A stretch of DNA of 49,325 bases from Truepera sp. bin119 (GCA_002239005.1 MPNL01000024.1:1-49325), one strand, 5' to 3'; counted from the stretch's first letter, positions 1-9,002 are shown. Notes: generated by a model not told the origin, from the letters alone. Numbers and translations are program-made.

Positions 1-2756
1 TCGGGCTCAGGGGGGTGACCCCCCTCGCCGGTCGGCACCGGCCCGATCTCGGCAACCTCGTCGGCCAGGATGAGCCGCTGCATCGCTTTCTTCTCGACCC
101 GGTAGCTCTCCATGTCGATCGCCTCGAGGATCCCCTGGGAGCGGTCCTCCTCCTTAGGGGCGGGCAGCTTCGAGACCAGGAAGCTGAGGAAGATCGAACG
201 CTTCTCCCAGTCGGCATTGCTGTAGGGGAGGAGTGAAGAGAGGAAGCGATAGGTCCGCACAAAGCCCTTGGCCTTGCCCTTGAACTCGACCTGCTCAGCT
301 TCATCCAACTTTAGATATACCGCCACACAGGAATCGAGGATCGGATCGAGCTGGTCGCGCTCGAGCCCCTTGAGGAAGCGCTCGACGAAGTCGTCAACCT
401 GCTCCGGCGAGTAAACCTGGGCCCGGTCGAGATCATCCAGCAGATCGTGCAGCTTATCGGGGTCGGTCTCATCGGAGAGGATAGTGGTCCGGTAGAAGCT
501 GGCGAAGGAGTCACGGATGGTCTCGGTGTCGTTCAGAAAATCGAGCACGAAGGTGTCGTGCTTCTTCGGATGGGCCCGGTTGAGCCGGGAGAGGGTCTGG
601 ACCGCCTTGATCCCGGAGAGGGTCTTGTCCACGTGCATGGTGTGCAAGAGCGGCTCGTCATAGCCGGTCTGGAACTTATCGGCGCAGACCAGAAAGCGGT
701 AAGGGTCCTCCCGGATCTTCTCGGCGATCTTCCCCGAGGGGAAGCCGTTAAGCGAGGCCTCACTGACCTTCACCCCGCCGAACTTATGCTCGCCCGAGAA
801 GGCGACGATCGCCTGATACCTGCTCTTCCGCTGCTGCAGGTAGCCGCGGATAGCGTGGAAGTAGCGGATCGCCCTCATCACCCCGTTGGTAACCACCATC
901 GCCCGGGCTTCGCCACCGATCTTGTTCTGGGCTAACACCTGGTCGTGGAAGTGATCGACCATGATCTCGGCCTTGAGCCTGATCGCATACTCGTGGCCCT
1001 CGACGTAGCGCCTGAGCTTCTGCTGGGCCTTGTTGACATCGAACTCCGGATCCTCCTCCACCCGCTTACTCAGCCGGTAGTAGCTTGCTACCGGGGTGTA
1101 GTGCCTAAGCACATCGAGGATGAAGCCCTCGTCGATCGCCTGCTTCATGGTGTAGCTGTGGAAGGGGTGGTGCTTGACGCTCCCATCCGGCTGCCGCTCG
1201 GGGTCGCCGAAGATCTCCAGGGTCTTGTTCTTGGGGGTGGCGGTGAAGGCGAAGTAGCTGGCGTTAGGCAGCAGCTTGCGCGACTCCAGCAGCCGGTTGA
1301 TCTGGTCTTCGTAGCTCTCTTCCTCGCCCTCGCCTACTTCGCCGTTCCCCTCACCCTGCTTTCCCTTGGCACCCGCCTCGGAGAGCGCCTGCGACATGGC
1401 CGCACTGGTCTTGCCCCCCTGACTCGAGTGGGCCTCGTCGATGATGATGGCGAAGCGGCGCCGCCGCTGCTCGTCGCCGATCTCATCTAAGATGAGGGGG
1501 AACTTCTGGACGGTCGAGATGATGATCTTCTTGCCGCTCTCGATAAAGCGGCGGAGGTCGCCCGAGCGCTCGGCATGCCCTACCGTCGCGCCGACCTGGG
1601 CGTACTGCTTGATGGTCCCATGGATCTGTCTATCCAAGATCCGCCGGTCGGTGACCACGATGATCGAGTCGAAGACCGGGGCTCCACCTTCTCTCTTACC
1701 TCTCCTGCCTCTAGCTCTAGCCTTAGTCTCAGCCTTCGTCAGTCCGATCAACTGACGAGCGAGCCAGGCGATCGAGTTGCTCTTGCCACTCCCGGCCGAG
1801 TGCTGGATCAGGTAGCGCCTGCCTGCTCCTTGCTCCCTAGCGCTGGCCAGTAGCCTGCGGACCAGCTCGAGCTGGTGGTAGCGAGGCCAGATCTGTTCCC
1901 GCTTCCGCTTGCCGGTCTGTTCATCCTTCGACTCGACCAGCTGGGCATAGTTCTCCACGATGTCGGTCAGACTCTTGGGCTCGAGTACCTCGCGCCAGAG
2001 GTAGTCGGTCTTTAGTCCCTCCGGGTTGGGTGGGTTGCCGGCACCGTCGTTCCAGCCCTTGTTGAAGGGGAGGAACATGGAGTCCTCCCCCTCGAGCTGG
2101 CTACAGGAGTAGACCTCACTCTCATCTACGGCGAAGTGGGCGAGGCAGCGGCCGAACCCAAAGAGCCGCTCACGGGGGTTCCGCTCGTATTTATACTGCC
2201 GCTTCGCATCGTCTACCGTCTGCTTGGTCAGGCTGTTCTTCAGCTCGAAGGTAGCGATCGGCAGACCGTTGATGAAGAGGCCCAAGTCGAGCGCCTGCTC
2301 ACTCCCCAGGCTGTAGCGGAGTTGCCTGGTAACGGTGAAGCGGTTCTGTTCGAAGAGCCACCTAGCCCGCTCGTTCTCAGCCGAGGGGGTGCCGTAGAAG
2401 AGGTCTAAGTCGAGGGCCCGGTGCTTGAGTCCGTGACGGAGCAGCTCGATGGTGCCCCGTTTGTCGATCTCGCTCCGGAGCCGGGCCAGGAAGGCGCGCC
2501 GGGTCGGGCCATCCTGCTCGAGCCCTAACGACTCGGCTGCCTCAGGTTGAGTAGCACCTAGGAAGGCTCTGAGTTGGACTAGGTCGACGCAGTACTCGCG
2601 GTCGTAGTCGTGGGGATTGCCGCAGCTCCAGCCGACACCGCCGTAGCCGCTGGGAGGCTCGCCTACCGTACCCGCACCAGGTGGATCGCAAGGCTGGCCG
2701 GTCAGGGCGGTACAGATCAGCCGCTCGAGGCCCCGTTCGGAAGTATCGGTGGCTAT
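1..2756 (-). CDS. hsdR: Type I restriction enzyme R subunit, open at left edge
   Basis: Motor and nuclease subunit of a type I restriction enzyme: ATP-driven DNA translocase that cuts unmodified DNA in complex with HsdM and HsdS. The frame is open from 2756 to position 1 (918 codons); the C-terminus lies outside the window. An N-terminal nuclease region (about residues 100-180, containing LFINGLPIATFELKNS) is followed by Walker A (QHSAGSGKSNSIAWLA, about 318-333) and DEAH (440-443), then SF2 helicase motifs (FTATP; FQTGYDEP). There is no in-frame ATG, GTG or TTG until far inside the nuclease domain. An ATA at 2756-2754 overlaps the hsdS stop (ATAG) and has AGAGGGGG 7 nt upstream, so I take it as the start. 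Last gene of the hsd operon. Family assignment is certain; the start is inferred. Confidence 0.93.
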   Translation of the reverse strand, partial: MATDTSERGLERLICTALTGQPCDPPGAGTVGEPPSGYGGVGWSCGNPHDYDREYCVDLVQLRAFLGATQPEAAESLGLEQDGPTRRAFLARLRSEIDKRGTIELLRHGLKHRALDLDLFYGTPSAENERARWLFEQNRFTVTRQLRYSLGSEQALDLGLFINGLPIATFELKNSLTKQTVDDAKRQYKYERNPRERLFGFGRCLAHFAVDESEVYSCSQLEGEDSMFLPFNKGWNDGAGNPPNPEGLKTDYLWREVLEPKSLTDIVENYAQLVESKDEQTGKRKREQIWPRYHQLELVRRLLASAREQGAGRRYLIQHSAGSGKSNSIAWLARQLIGLTKAETKARARGRRGKREGGAPVFDSIIVVTDRRILDRQIHGTIKQYAQVGATVGHAERSGDLRRFIESGKKIIISTVQKFPLILDEIGDEQRRRRFAIIIDEAHSSQGGKTSAAMSQALSEAGAKGKQGEGNGEVGEGEEESYEDQINRLLESRKLLPNASYFAFTATPKNKTLEIFGDPERQPDGSVKHHPFHSYTMKQAIDEGFILDVLRHYTPVASYYRLSKRVEEDPEFDVNKAQQKLRRYVEGHEYAIRLKAEIMVDHFHDQVLAQNKIGGEARAMVVTNGVMRAIRYFHAIRGYLQQRKSRYQAIVAFSGEHKFGGVKVSEASLNGFPSGKIAEKIREDPYRFLVCADKFQTGYDEPLLHTMHVDKTLSGIKAVQTLSRLNRAHPKKHDTFVLDFLNDTETIRDSFASFYRTTILSDETDPDKLHDLLDDLDRAQVYSPEQVDDFVERFLKGLERDQLDPILDSCVAVYLKLDEAEQVEFKGKAKGFVRTYRFLSSLLPYSNADWEKRSIFLSFLVSKLPAPKEEDRSQGILEAIDMESYRVEKKAMQRLILADEVAEIGPVPTGEGGHPPEP

Positions 2757-4201
2757 GCTGATGCCCCCTCTGCGATAGCTTCCAACTCTTCGGTTAGCTC
2801 GGTGGTTGGCTCGAGGTTCGCTAGGTCGACTTCGGTCTCGAGGGGGTCGATGTCGGGCAGCTTGGCTGCTGCCTCGCGGATGTCGAGCTTGCCGGTGACA
2901 ACGTCGGAGATGAGGCGGGTGCGGTATTCGGCTAGGAGGTCGATCTGGCGCTGGGCACTGTCGCCCAACTTCACAAGTGATGACAGCTTACGTTCGATCC
3001 ATTGCACCAACTGATCTTGCTCACTACGCGGTGGCAGGAGAATCGGATAATTCTTCACATCGTCAAGCGAAAGAGTATCGTTTGCCCCACCATGTAGGCT
3101 CATCTGGCCGTAGGTCTGTCCCACGGAGGAAAGGAGTACATAACCAAGCCATTGAGGAGATTGGCCTGGGTTCGGCTGGCAGCGGGCTACATTTTGGCTT
3201 ACGTAGGCTTCCTCACACCCCTCCGAAGCAACTCCTATCGACCCGATGTAGGAAGTGACCGAAACCAGTAAGTCACCTGGCTTAATGCGAGCTCGAGTAG
3301 CTTCGTGTGTGTCCGGTAGTTTCAGTCTCACCACATCGTCGAATCGTAGTTGCAGGGAACCACGGCTGAGATTCGCGACACGAACAAAGAGAGGTCCAGT
3401 GTCAGCGGCGTATGATGACCAACCCCGGGAACCCGTGGTGACTTCTGACACGACGTTTCTGAGTCGACACCGTTCCCAGTGGTCAGGAACAAAGCCCAAC
3501 CACTCCACACCTGAATCCTTGTAGGCCGGGTAGGGCTGCCCAGTTCGGACATCGATCTGGCCGGTGACGGCCTGGTGGATGATGGCCTGTTTCTGTTCCT
3601 CGAGCAGGGTGATCAGTTTCTGTTTGGCGCGGATGTAGCGTTGGATGCGTCGGTCGGTGTAGTCGAGGAAGTGGGTGATGGCGGTTTGTTCGGGGAGGGG
3701 GGGAACGCAGCAGTAGATCATCTTGAAGTGTTCTGGGCGCAGGCTCCACTGGTCTGATGAAATACCGTACGACCATCGTTCAGCTTCCTTAGCAAAGCTA
3801 GGTGTTCGTAGGAGATAGTGTGCGAATGTTCCCATCATCTGGCTCTGCGGTCGCTGGACTATATAGGCAGGGCTGACAATGCCGCGGTACTGAGAGAATC
3901 CGATTGCACCCTCCCAGGCGCGCATCTTGTTGTAGGCAATGTCCCCCGCCTGAACTAGCTTGTAAGCGGACTTATCCAAGTTCGAAGAGTCTTTCTTCGA
4001 TGTATCGGATAACAAATCGGACTGCTGAATCACGCCCCTCGCAATCGTTACGGACAGCAGAAGTTCGTCAGGATATCCTCGATCCTTGATTTCTTTGAAG
4101 AGCGTCCGGTTCGGTGCCAAATTCCAATGCTCCGGCACCTCCCCCAACCACTCCACACCCGAGTCCTTGTAGGCCGGGTAGGGTTGTAGGCCGGCAATCA
4201 C
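2753..4201 (-). CDS. hsdS: Type I restriction-modification specificity subunit S
   Basis: DNA sequence-recognition subunit that directs both HsdM methylation and HsdR cleavage. 482 aa with the usual two-half layout: each half opens with YPAYKDSGVEWLG (about residues 8-20 and again near 223-235), followed by a target recognition domain and a helical spacer (SEQDQLVQWIERK in the second half). The start is GTG at 4201, overlapping the stop of the upstream DUF262 gene as GTGA; the stop overlaps the proposed hsdR AUA start. The two half-starts are near-identical at DNA level (3495-3538 and 4143-4186), which would allow recombination between target recognition domains. Length and layout are normal for an intact HsdS. 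Confidence 0.95.
   Translation of the reverse strand: MIAGLQPYPAYKDSGVEWLGEVPEHWNLAPNRTLFKEIKDRGYPDELLLSVTIARGVIQQSDLLSDTSKKDSSNLDKSAYKLVQAGDIAYNKMRAWEGAIGFSQYRGIVSPAYIVQRPQSQMMGTFAHYLLRTPSFAKEAERWSYGISSDQWSLRPEHFKMIYCCVPPLPEQTAITHFLDYTDRRIQRYIRAKQKLITLLEEQKQAIIHQAVTGQIDVRTGQPYPAYKDSGVEWLGFVPDHWERCRLRNVVSEVTTGSRGWSSYAADTGPLFVRVANLSRGSLQLRFDDVVRLKLPDTHEATRARIKPGDLLVSVTSYIGSIGVASEGCEEAYVSQNVARCQPNPGQSPQWLGYVLLSSVGQTYGQMSLHGGANDTLSLDDVKNYPILLPPRSEQDQLVQWIERKLSSLVKLGDSAQRQIDLLAEYRTRLISDVVTGKLDIREAAAKLPDIDPLETEVDLANLEPTTELTEELEAIAEGASA
3495..3538 (-). repeat. Internal direct repeat of hsdS, copy 2
   Basis: A 44-bp segment matching 4143-4186 with three mismatches. It encodes the YPAYKDSGVEWLG motif that opens the second half of HsdS. 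Such repeats are known sites of domain exchange in S subunits. Confidence 0.85.
4143..4186 (-). repeat. Internal direct repeat of hsdS, copy 1
   Basis: Partner of 3495-3538 (41 of 44 bases identical, same orientation). It encodes the same motif near the N-terminus of HsdS. Confidence 0.85.
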
Positions 4202-6024
4202 GCTGGGCCTCCCTTAAGCAGATCTTCTGGATTCCAGATGCGCTCGGCGATCTGCCGGTACAGTTCGCAGCGCTGCTCGAGGGCGGCAGTATCGAACTCT
4301 TCGTGCGGGACGAACGGTAAGCTGCTTCGATTCTTGAAGTCAAGGAAGCCGGGGTTGTGCTCGTAGCAGAGTGGGTGAAGCGAGCGAGCTAACAGGTTCT
4401 GGCTGTCGTAGTGCGGAAGTTTCTCGGGGTAGCTGAGGTCGCCGAGGCTGGCGTTGAAACTCTTGGGGAGCAGCAGCAGGCCACCAATACGATTGCGGTG
4501 CTGGTCAAAGTCGTACTGGTTGTCGAACTCATCAGTATGACGGTCCCAGCGGTCTGCCAAGATGTGCTCCACCTCGTAGCGCGTCTTTCCCTCGTTCACG
4601 TAGTCCGGGTAGCGAGGTGGCTGCCCGGATTGAGTTTCCACATAGTCTGTGAGGCGGGCGAGGATCCGGTGTAGCCGAAAACTGTTTTGCTGGTGCATAG
4701 TCAGGCGGTCGTTGCTAGCGAAGGTCTCTTCCTCCTTGCGAAGCAAGTCGTACAGCTTGTGCACCAGATCACCGGGTTCAAGGCCACGAATACCTCGCAT
4801 GACCAGAAACATTGCGTACTGCAGGGTCGAATAACTGATGGTTCGGAAGTTCCAGATGCGCCAGGTGAGCAGGATGTCAAGATAGTGCGCTACGAGTCCG
4901 ACTTTGCGGACGATAACCGGCTCGCTGTCGTCGGGCCGAAGTGGTGAGAGCAAGAGCATGTTCTGAAGTGTGAAGCCGTACTGGGCGTTGTAGTACACCC
5001 GCTCCAGACCCTGAATGGGACGCTGGGAGGCGTCAATCAGTCGCAGGTACTGGCGGCTATAGAACTCGAAGTCGCGGTCGATGAAGCGGTAGAAATCGTT
5101 ACTCTGATTAAGGCCCAAATCGGTGGTGGAGTCTCGCAGCCAGCGATGGAACTCGGTGCCGATGCGGTCGAAGTCTTCGGGCTTCGCGCCCTTCTTCCGC
5201 TCGCGTATCCTGGTCGCGTACTGGCTACGAAACCATGCTTTGAAGAAGTCGGACCCAACCTCCTCGTCAATGTCGTTGAACTCTCGGATCCGATCACGCC
5301 AGCGGGCATTGGCGTCTTGGCGCTTAGCTTCGGCCATATTGGCGAGCAGATAACCCTTTAACATTTCTGTCGGGCTGAGTGAGAGTCCACGGTCGTTCAT
5401 GGTCTCGAAGATCGTATAAGCGTCTGCATCGGAGTAGGCGGTGATCTCGACGAAGTGAACGTTCTCTATTAGCCAATCGGAAAAATAGGGGAGTGCGTCT
5501 CTGACCAAGCTGTCTGGAAACTCTTCCTCAAGGTCCTGGAATCGGGCCAGGATGTTGACCACCGATTCCGGCTTCCCGTCTTCATTAAAGGGCTCACCAG
5601 TGAACAATGCTTCCATGCATCTAGTGCGCTCAGGAACCTCCAGATTAAAGGAGCGCTTACCAAATTTCTGAGAGAAAATGAGATCCGAGAGTTGCGCCTT
5701 CTGCTGAGCATCTTTCAACTGGCGATAGAGAAAGATCAGCAGAAGAGTAACCGACGTAATGCGTTGTTGCCCGTCGATGATGAACTTTTGGCCGTCCTTG
5801 TCACTGATGATGATTGAACCGAGAAAATAGTGCTCGTAACGCTCGACGGCGCTACGCTCGTCGCTTGGGTCGTGACTCTCGAGGAACTTCCCGGTGAGAT
5901 CATCGATTAGTTCGGTGACCTGCTTGGTCTCCCATCGGTACTCACGCTGATAGTAGTCGATGGTGAACTTTGCGCCACTAAGGAGGCTGCGTATGCTCTT
6001 GACGTCCCCGCGGATCTCTCTCAT
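4198..6024 (-). CDS. DUF262/DUF1524 (GmrSD-like) protein inside the hsd operon
   Basis: 608-aa protein with DUF262 at the N-terminus (YYQREYRW at about 24-31, DGQQRIT at 84-90) and a DUF1524-like region near the C-terminus (VEHILADRW at about 485-493, then NRIGGLLLLP). This is the architecture of GmrSD-type, type IV restriction proteins, where DUF262 binds and hydrolyses NTP and DUF1524 is an HNH-like nuclease. The usual HxxP is here HILA, so the active site may be divergent. The start ATG at 6024 overlaps the hsdM stop (ATGA) and the stop overlaps the hsdS start (GTGA), so it is translated as part of the type I operon. It may be a second anti-phage nuclease guarded by, or helping, the type I enzyme, much as PrrC sits in an hsd locus. 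Function in this context is inferred. Confidence 0.85.
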   Translation of the reverse strand: MREIRGDVKSIRSLLSGAKFTIDYYQREYRWETKQVTELIDDLTGKFLESHDPSDERSAVERYEHYFLGSIIISDKDGQKFIIDGQQRITSVTLLLIFLYRQLKDAQQKAQLSDLIFSQKFGKRSFNLEVPERTRCMEALFTGEPFNEDGKPESVVNILARFQDLEEEFPDSLVRDALPYFSDWLIENVHFVEITAYSDADAYTIFETMNDRGLSLSPTEMLKGYLLANMAEAKRQDANARWRDRIREFNDIDEEVGSDFFKAWFRSQYATRIRERKKGAKPEDFDRIGTEFHRWLRDSTTDLGLNQSNDFYRFIDRDFEFYSRQYLRLIDASQRPIQGLERVYYNAQYGFTLQNMLLLSPLRPDDSEPVIVRKVGLVAHYLDILLTWRIWNFRTISYSTLQYAMFLVMRGIRGLEPGDLVHKLYDLLRKEEETFASNDRLTMHQQNSFRLHRILARLTDYVETQSGQPPRYPDYVNEGKTRYEVEHILADRWDRHTDEFDNQYDFDQHRNRIGGLLLLPKSFNASLGDLSYPEKLPHYDSQNLLARSLHPLCYEHNPGFLDFKNRSSLPFVPHEEFDTAALEQRCELYRQIAERIWNPEDLLKGGPA

Positions 6025-8069
6025 GCCATGGTCTCCGATGTTCCAATAATCTCCCCCAGTAGCCCCTCAGTTTCCCGCTCCACCGCCAGAATGTCCTCCC
6101 TGATCTCCTCGAGGGTCCTAAGCGGCTGCGGCTGGTAGAAGTAGCGAGTAAAGCTGATCTCATAGCCGATCTTTACCTTCTCAGGCCGGTACCAGGCATC
6201 GGCAGCATAGGGGAGGACCTCACGCTCGAGGAAGGCGTCGATCCCCCCCGCTGCAGTAAGCGGGATCTGCTCGCTGTCCCGCAGGTCGGAGTCCGGTTCG
6301 TACTCCACCACCACGGGCCTACCGTCGATCGTAGTCGCAAACAGCCCCCGTAGTGGATCGGCCTCTACGCCCCGCTTATGGATCTTCCTGATGATCGGGG
6401 GAGCACTCTCACTGGGCTCGCCCCAAGGACGGACTCTTCGGGTCTCTCTCAGTCGCTTGATCTCAGCAGCCTTGTAGACCCGGTTCGGGTCGGCCCCCTC
6501 GAGCCTAAGCGGCCGCTCGACCGTGACCTTCCAATAGCCGAAGTCGGCATTGTCAAAGATCTTGCTTGGAACGGACTCTCGCTTCGCTCGGGTCTGCAAA
6601 GACGGACCCTTCGGGTCACTCTCCTTGAACTCGAGGAAGGTCTGACAGATCCGGTCGATATCTTCTGCGCCTAGCTCACAGTTCTTGGTCCCCAGGTTCT
6701 TCCGTAAGGGCTGGTACCACTGAGTGGCATCGATCAACTGCACCTTCCCCTTACGATGCTCGGGCTTCCGATTAGTGAGCAACCAGATATAGGTAGCGAT
6801 CCCGGTGTTGTAGAACATGTTGAGCGGCAGGGCGACGATCGCCTCGAGCCAGTCGTTCTCGATGATCCAGCGGCGGATGTTGCTCTCCCCCTGACCGGCA
6901 TCGCCGGTAAAGAGGGAACTGCCGTTATGGACCTCGGCGATCCGGCTCCCCAGGGGACTCTCCTGCTTCAGCTTGCTGAGCTTGTTGACCAGGAAGAGCA
7001 GCTGACCATCGCTCGAGCGGGTGACCAGCGAGTACTCCGGGTCGCCACCATGCTCAATGACGAAACGGGGATCGCGCATCCCCTGCTTGCCCCCCATCCT
7101 CTCCAGATCAGTCTTCCAGCTCTTCCCATAAGGGGGATTGGAGAGCATGAAGTCGAACTCCCTACCGGGGAAGGCGTCGTTGGCCAGGGTGGAGTACTCC
7201 GGACCCCCCTTGATGTTGTCGGCCCCCTCTCCCTCTCCCTTGAGCAACAGATCGGCCTTGCAGATGGCATAGGTCTCGGCGTTGATCTCCTGACCGTAGA
7301 GGTGGGTGGAGACCGCCTTGCCCCGCTCACCAGCTAGCTGCTGCAAGGTCTCCTCGGCTACGGTCAGCATCCCACCGGTACCACAGGCACCGTCGTAGAG
7401 CAGATAGGTACCCGACTCGATCTGGTCGGCTACCGGGAGGAAGACCAGCTTGGCCATCAACTCGACCGCATCACGGGGGGTCCAGTGCTCCCCCGCCTCC
7501 TCGTTGTTCTCCTCGTTGAAGCGCCTGACCAACTCTTCGAAGATGGTGCCCATCCCGTGGTTGTCGAGACCGGGAACTCGAACCGAGCCGTCGGCCGCCA
7601 TAACCGGAACAGGGCTCAGGTTGAGGTCGGGCGAGGTCAACCTCTCGATCAGGGTCCCTAAGGCATCGGCCCTCGAGAGCCGGGGGATCTGGTTGCGGAA
7701 CTCGAAGTTCTCCAAGATCTCCTGGACGTTGGGGGAGAAGCCGTCGAGGTAGGCCTCAAAGTCAGCCCTTAACTGCTGACGATTGGCTCGGGCTCTCAGA
7801 TCACGCAAGCTGAACTTTGAAGTGTTGTAGAAGGCCTGTCCCGCCGCCTGTCTCAGGGCCAGGTCCTGCTCGACGATCCCTGCCTCGTCGAGATAACTCT
7901 TCATATCCAGGACAGCCTGCTTGCGCCCCTCGAGCACTGCATCGAGTCTGCGGAGCACGGTCAGCGGTAGGATGACGTCGCGGTACTTGCCTCTGACATA
8001 GAGGTCGCGCAGGACATCGTCGGCGATGCCCCAGATGTAGCTGGTGATCCAGTTCAGGTTGGTGCTCAT
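6021..8069 (-). CDS. hsdM: Type I restriction-modification DNA methyltransferase M subunit
   Basis: Adenine-N6 methyltransferase that protects host DNA and forms the core of the restriction complex. 682 aa. The N-terminal helical domain (about 1-160) is followed by HWTPRD (195-200), SAM-binding DGACGTGGM (226-234) and catalytic NPPY (311-314). It is longer than many HsdM proteins, partly because of two short extra segments: SDPKGPSLQTRAKRESVP (about 483-500) and RRVRPWGEP (about 541-550). Both are encoded by related GC-rich DNA repeats (6568-6620, 6416-6445) and seem absent from typical relatives, judged from memory of the conserved EQSKIF and ETxE regions around them. First gene of the operon; its stop overlaps the DUF262 gene by 4 nt. 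No strong promoter was recognised in 8070-8285. Confidence 0.96.
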   Translation of the reverse strand: MSTNLNWITSYIWGIADDVLRDLYVRGKYRDVILPLTVLRRLDAVLEGRKQAVLDMKSYLDEAGIVEQDLALRQAAGQAFYNTSKFSLRDLRARANRQQLRADFEAYLDGFSPNVQEILENFEFRNQIPRLSRADALGTLIERLTSPDLNLSPVPVMAADGSVRVPGLDNHGMGTIFEELVRRFNEENNEEAGEHWTPRDAVELMAKLVFLPVADQIESGTYLLYDGACGTGGMLTVAEETLQQLAGERGKAVSTHLYGQEINAETYAICKADLLLKGEGEGADNIKGGPEYSTLANDAFPGREFDFMLSNPPYGKSWKTDLERMGGKQGMRDPRFVIEHGGDPEYSLVTRSSDGQLLFLVNKLSKLKQESPLGSRIAEVHNGSSLFTGDAGQGESNIRRWIIENDWLEAIVALPLNMFYNTGIATYIWLLTNRKPEHRKGKVQLIDATQWYQPLRKNLGTKNCELGAEDIDRICQTFLEFKESDPKGPSLQTRAKRESVPSKIFDNADFGYWKVTVERPLRLEGADPNRVYKAAEIKRLRETRRVRPWGEPSESAPPIIRKIHKRGVEADPLRGLFATTIDGRPVVVEYEPDSDLRDSEQIPLTAAGGIDAFLEREVLPYAADAWYRPEKVKIGYEISFTRYFYQPQPLRTLEEIREDILAVERETEGLLGEIIGTSETMA
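6416..6445. repeat. Short GC-rich palindromic-type repeat inside hsdM, copy 1
   Basis: Contains ACGGACTCTTCGGGTC at 6429-6444, in frame within hsdM. It is related to 6568-6620, 48901-48928 and 49108-49161. Boundaries are approximate. Confidence 0.55.
6568..6620. repeat. Short GC-rich repeat inside hsdM, double copy
   Basis: Two related units in a row: ACGGACTCTCGCTTCGCTCG at 6571-6590 followed by GGTC, then ACGGACCCTTCGGGTC at 6602-6617. Together they account for about 18 extra codons between EFKE and SKIF of HsdM. The second unit can fold as GACCC-GAA-GGGTC on the coding strand. Confidence 0.6.
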
Positions 8070-8285
8070 TTTCTACTGTCTAGCTTACCGCTATACGCCG
8101 TAATCGTAGCCGGATAAGGGCTAGGACTATAGCGAGCTGCGTTCTTAGATCGATTTCTCTAGGTCCGATAATTCCTGTTAAGGGACATCACAGCGGGCTG
8201 CCTTAGAGCTGCCTGTACGCCTGCCTCCGTCCCCAGGCACGGGAGCGCTCGAAGCCAGGGTGTGCTCGATTGAGTGGGGAGTGTA

Positions 8286-8570
8286 TCACGCGCTTGGCGA
8301 GACGAGAGTGATCACGAGGTGGCGCCGTATGGGGAGACGGCATTCGATGCACCAGAGCTCGTCTCCGGGTTTGACCCGTGTCTCAATAGGACCCTTCGTG
8401 CCCCTGCGGTAAAGGATTGCCTCCTCGTCGTTCCCGTCGAACACGATGGTGTTCTTCGTCTTTCGTAGGATCGACAATACGTCTCGGCAGCGGCAGTACC
8501 TCCCCTCGTCGGGGTCGGGCTTCAACTGACGCTCTAGGCGCTCCAAGCGCCGCTGCAGCGACTTCCTCAC
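8286..8570 (-). CDS. Small cysteine-motif protein, second of a coupled pair
   Basis: 94-aa protein not assigned to a named family. A basic helical N-terminus (KSLQRRLERLERQL) is followed by a CxC motif (RYCRCRD, about 26-30) and a later CxxC (WCIEC), which could form a zinc site. The GTG start at 8570 overlaps the stop of the upstream gene (GTGA), implying translational coupling. It ends 216 bp before hsdM on the same strand, so it could share a transcript with the restriction operon. Similar small pairs (a DUF-like helical protein plus an LERLE protein) are familiar to me from phage or mobile contexts, which is only an impression. Confidence 0.6.
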   Translation of the reverse strand: MRKSLQRRLERLERQLKPDPDEGRYCRCRDVLSILRKTKNTIVFDGNDEEAILYRRGTKGPIETRVKPGDELWCIECRLPIRRHLVITLVSPSA

Positions 8571-8794
8571 CGCTCGGTCCGCTGCTCAGCAGCCCGTTCC
8601 AGGGCCTCGAGACGCACGTCGATGGCCAGCTCCTCAGCTAAGCGGTCGTAGGCCAGCAAGGTCGAGAAGCCCGATACCAGCGCTCGAAAGCGCTGCACAT
8701 CTGCATCTGGATCGGCATCGAACTCGCGGATGATCCGAGCGAGGCTCCGTCGTGCGTTCTCGCGGTTGTTCATTCGCAGTTGCCGTTGAGCCAT
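8567..8794 (-). CDS. Small helical protein, first of a coupled pair
   Basis: 75 aa from the ATG at 8794. The frame can be opened at a TTG two codons earlier, but GGGGGTAG upstream suits the ATG. It is predicted mostly helical, with RENARRSLARIIREFDADPD then FRALVSGFSTLL and a C-terminal RLEALERAAEQR. The RALVxGxxxLL-YD pattern resembles small proteins seen beside phage packaging genes, but no terminase is present here. Its stop overlaps the next gene by 4 nt. Function unknown. Confidence 0.6.
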   Translation of the reverse strand: MAQRQLRMNNRENARRSLARIIREFDADPDADVQRFRALVSGFSTLLAYDRLAEELAIDVRLEALERAAEQRTER

Positions 8795-9002
8795 ACCCAA
8801 AACTACCCCCTCCCGATGCGATAGGGCGTATTTCCTGCGTCTAGAAGCGTATTAACTTCACTTTTTGGCAAGCAGGAGTGTGCCACTTGTATGCGGTGGA
8901 GAGTCCCGAGTTGCCCTTTGAGTGTCAGCGTTTATCAGCATCGATGTAACGCGGTGACCACAGGGCACCCTCACCACCCTTACAGCTGCAACGAGGATGC
9001 TG

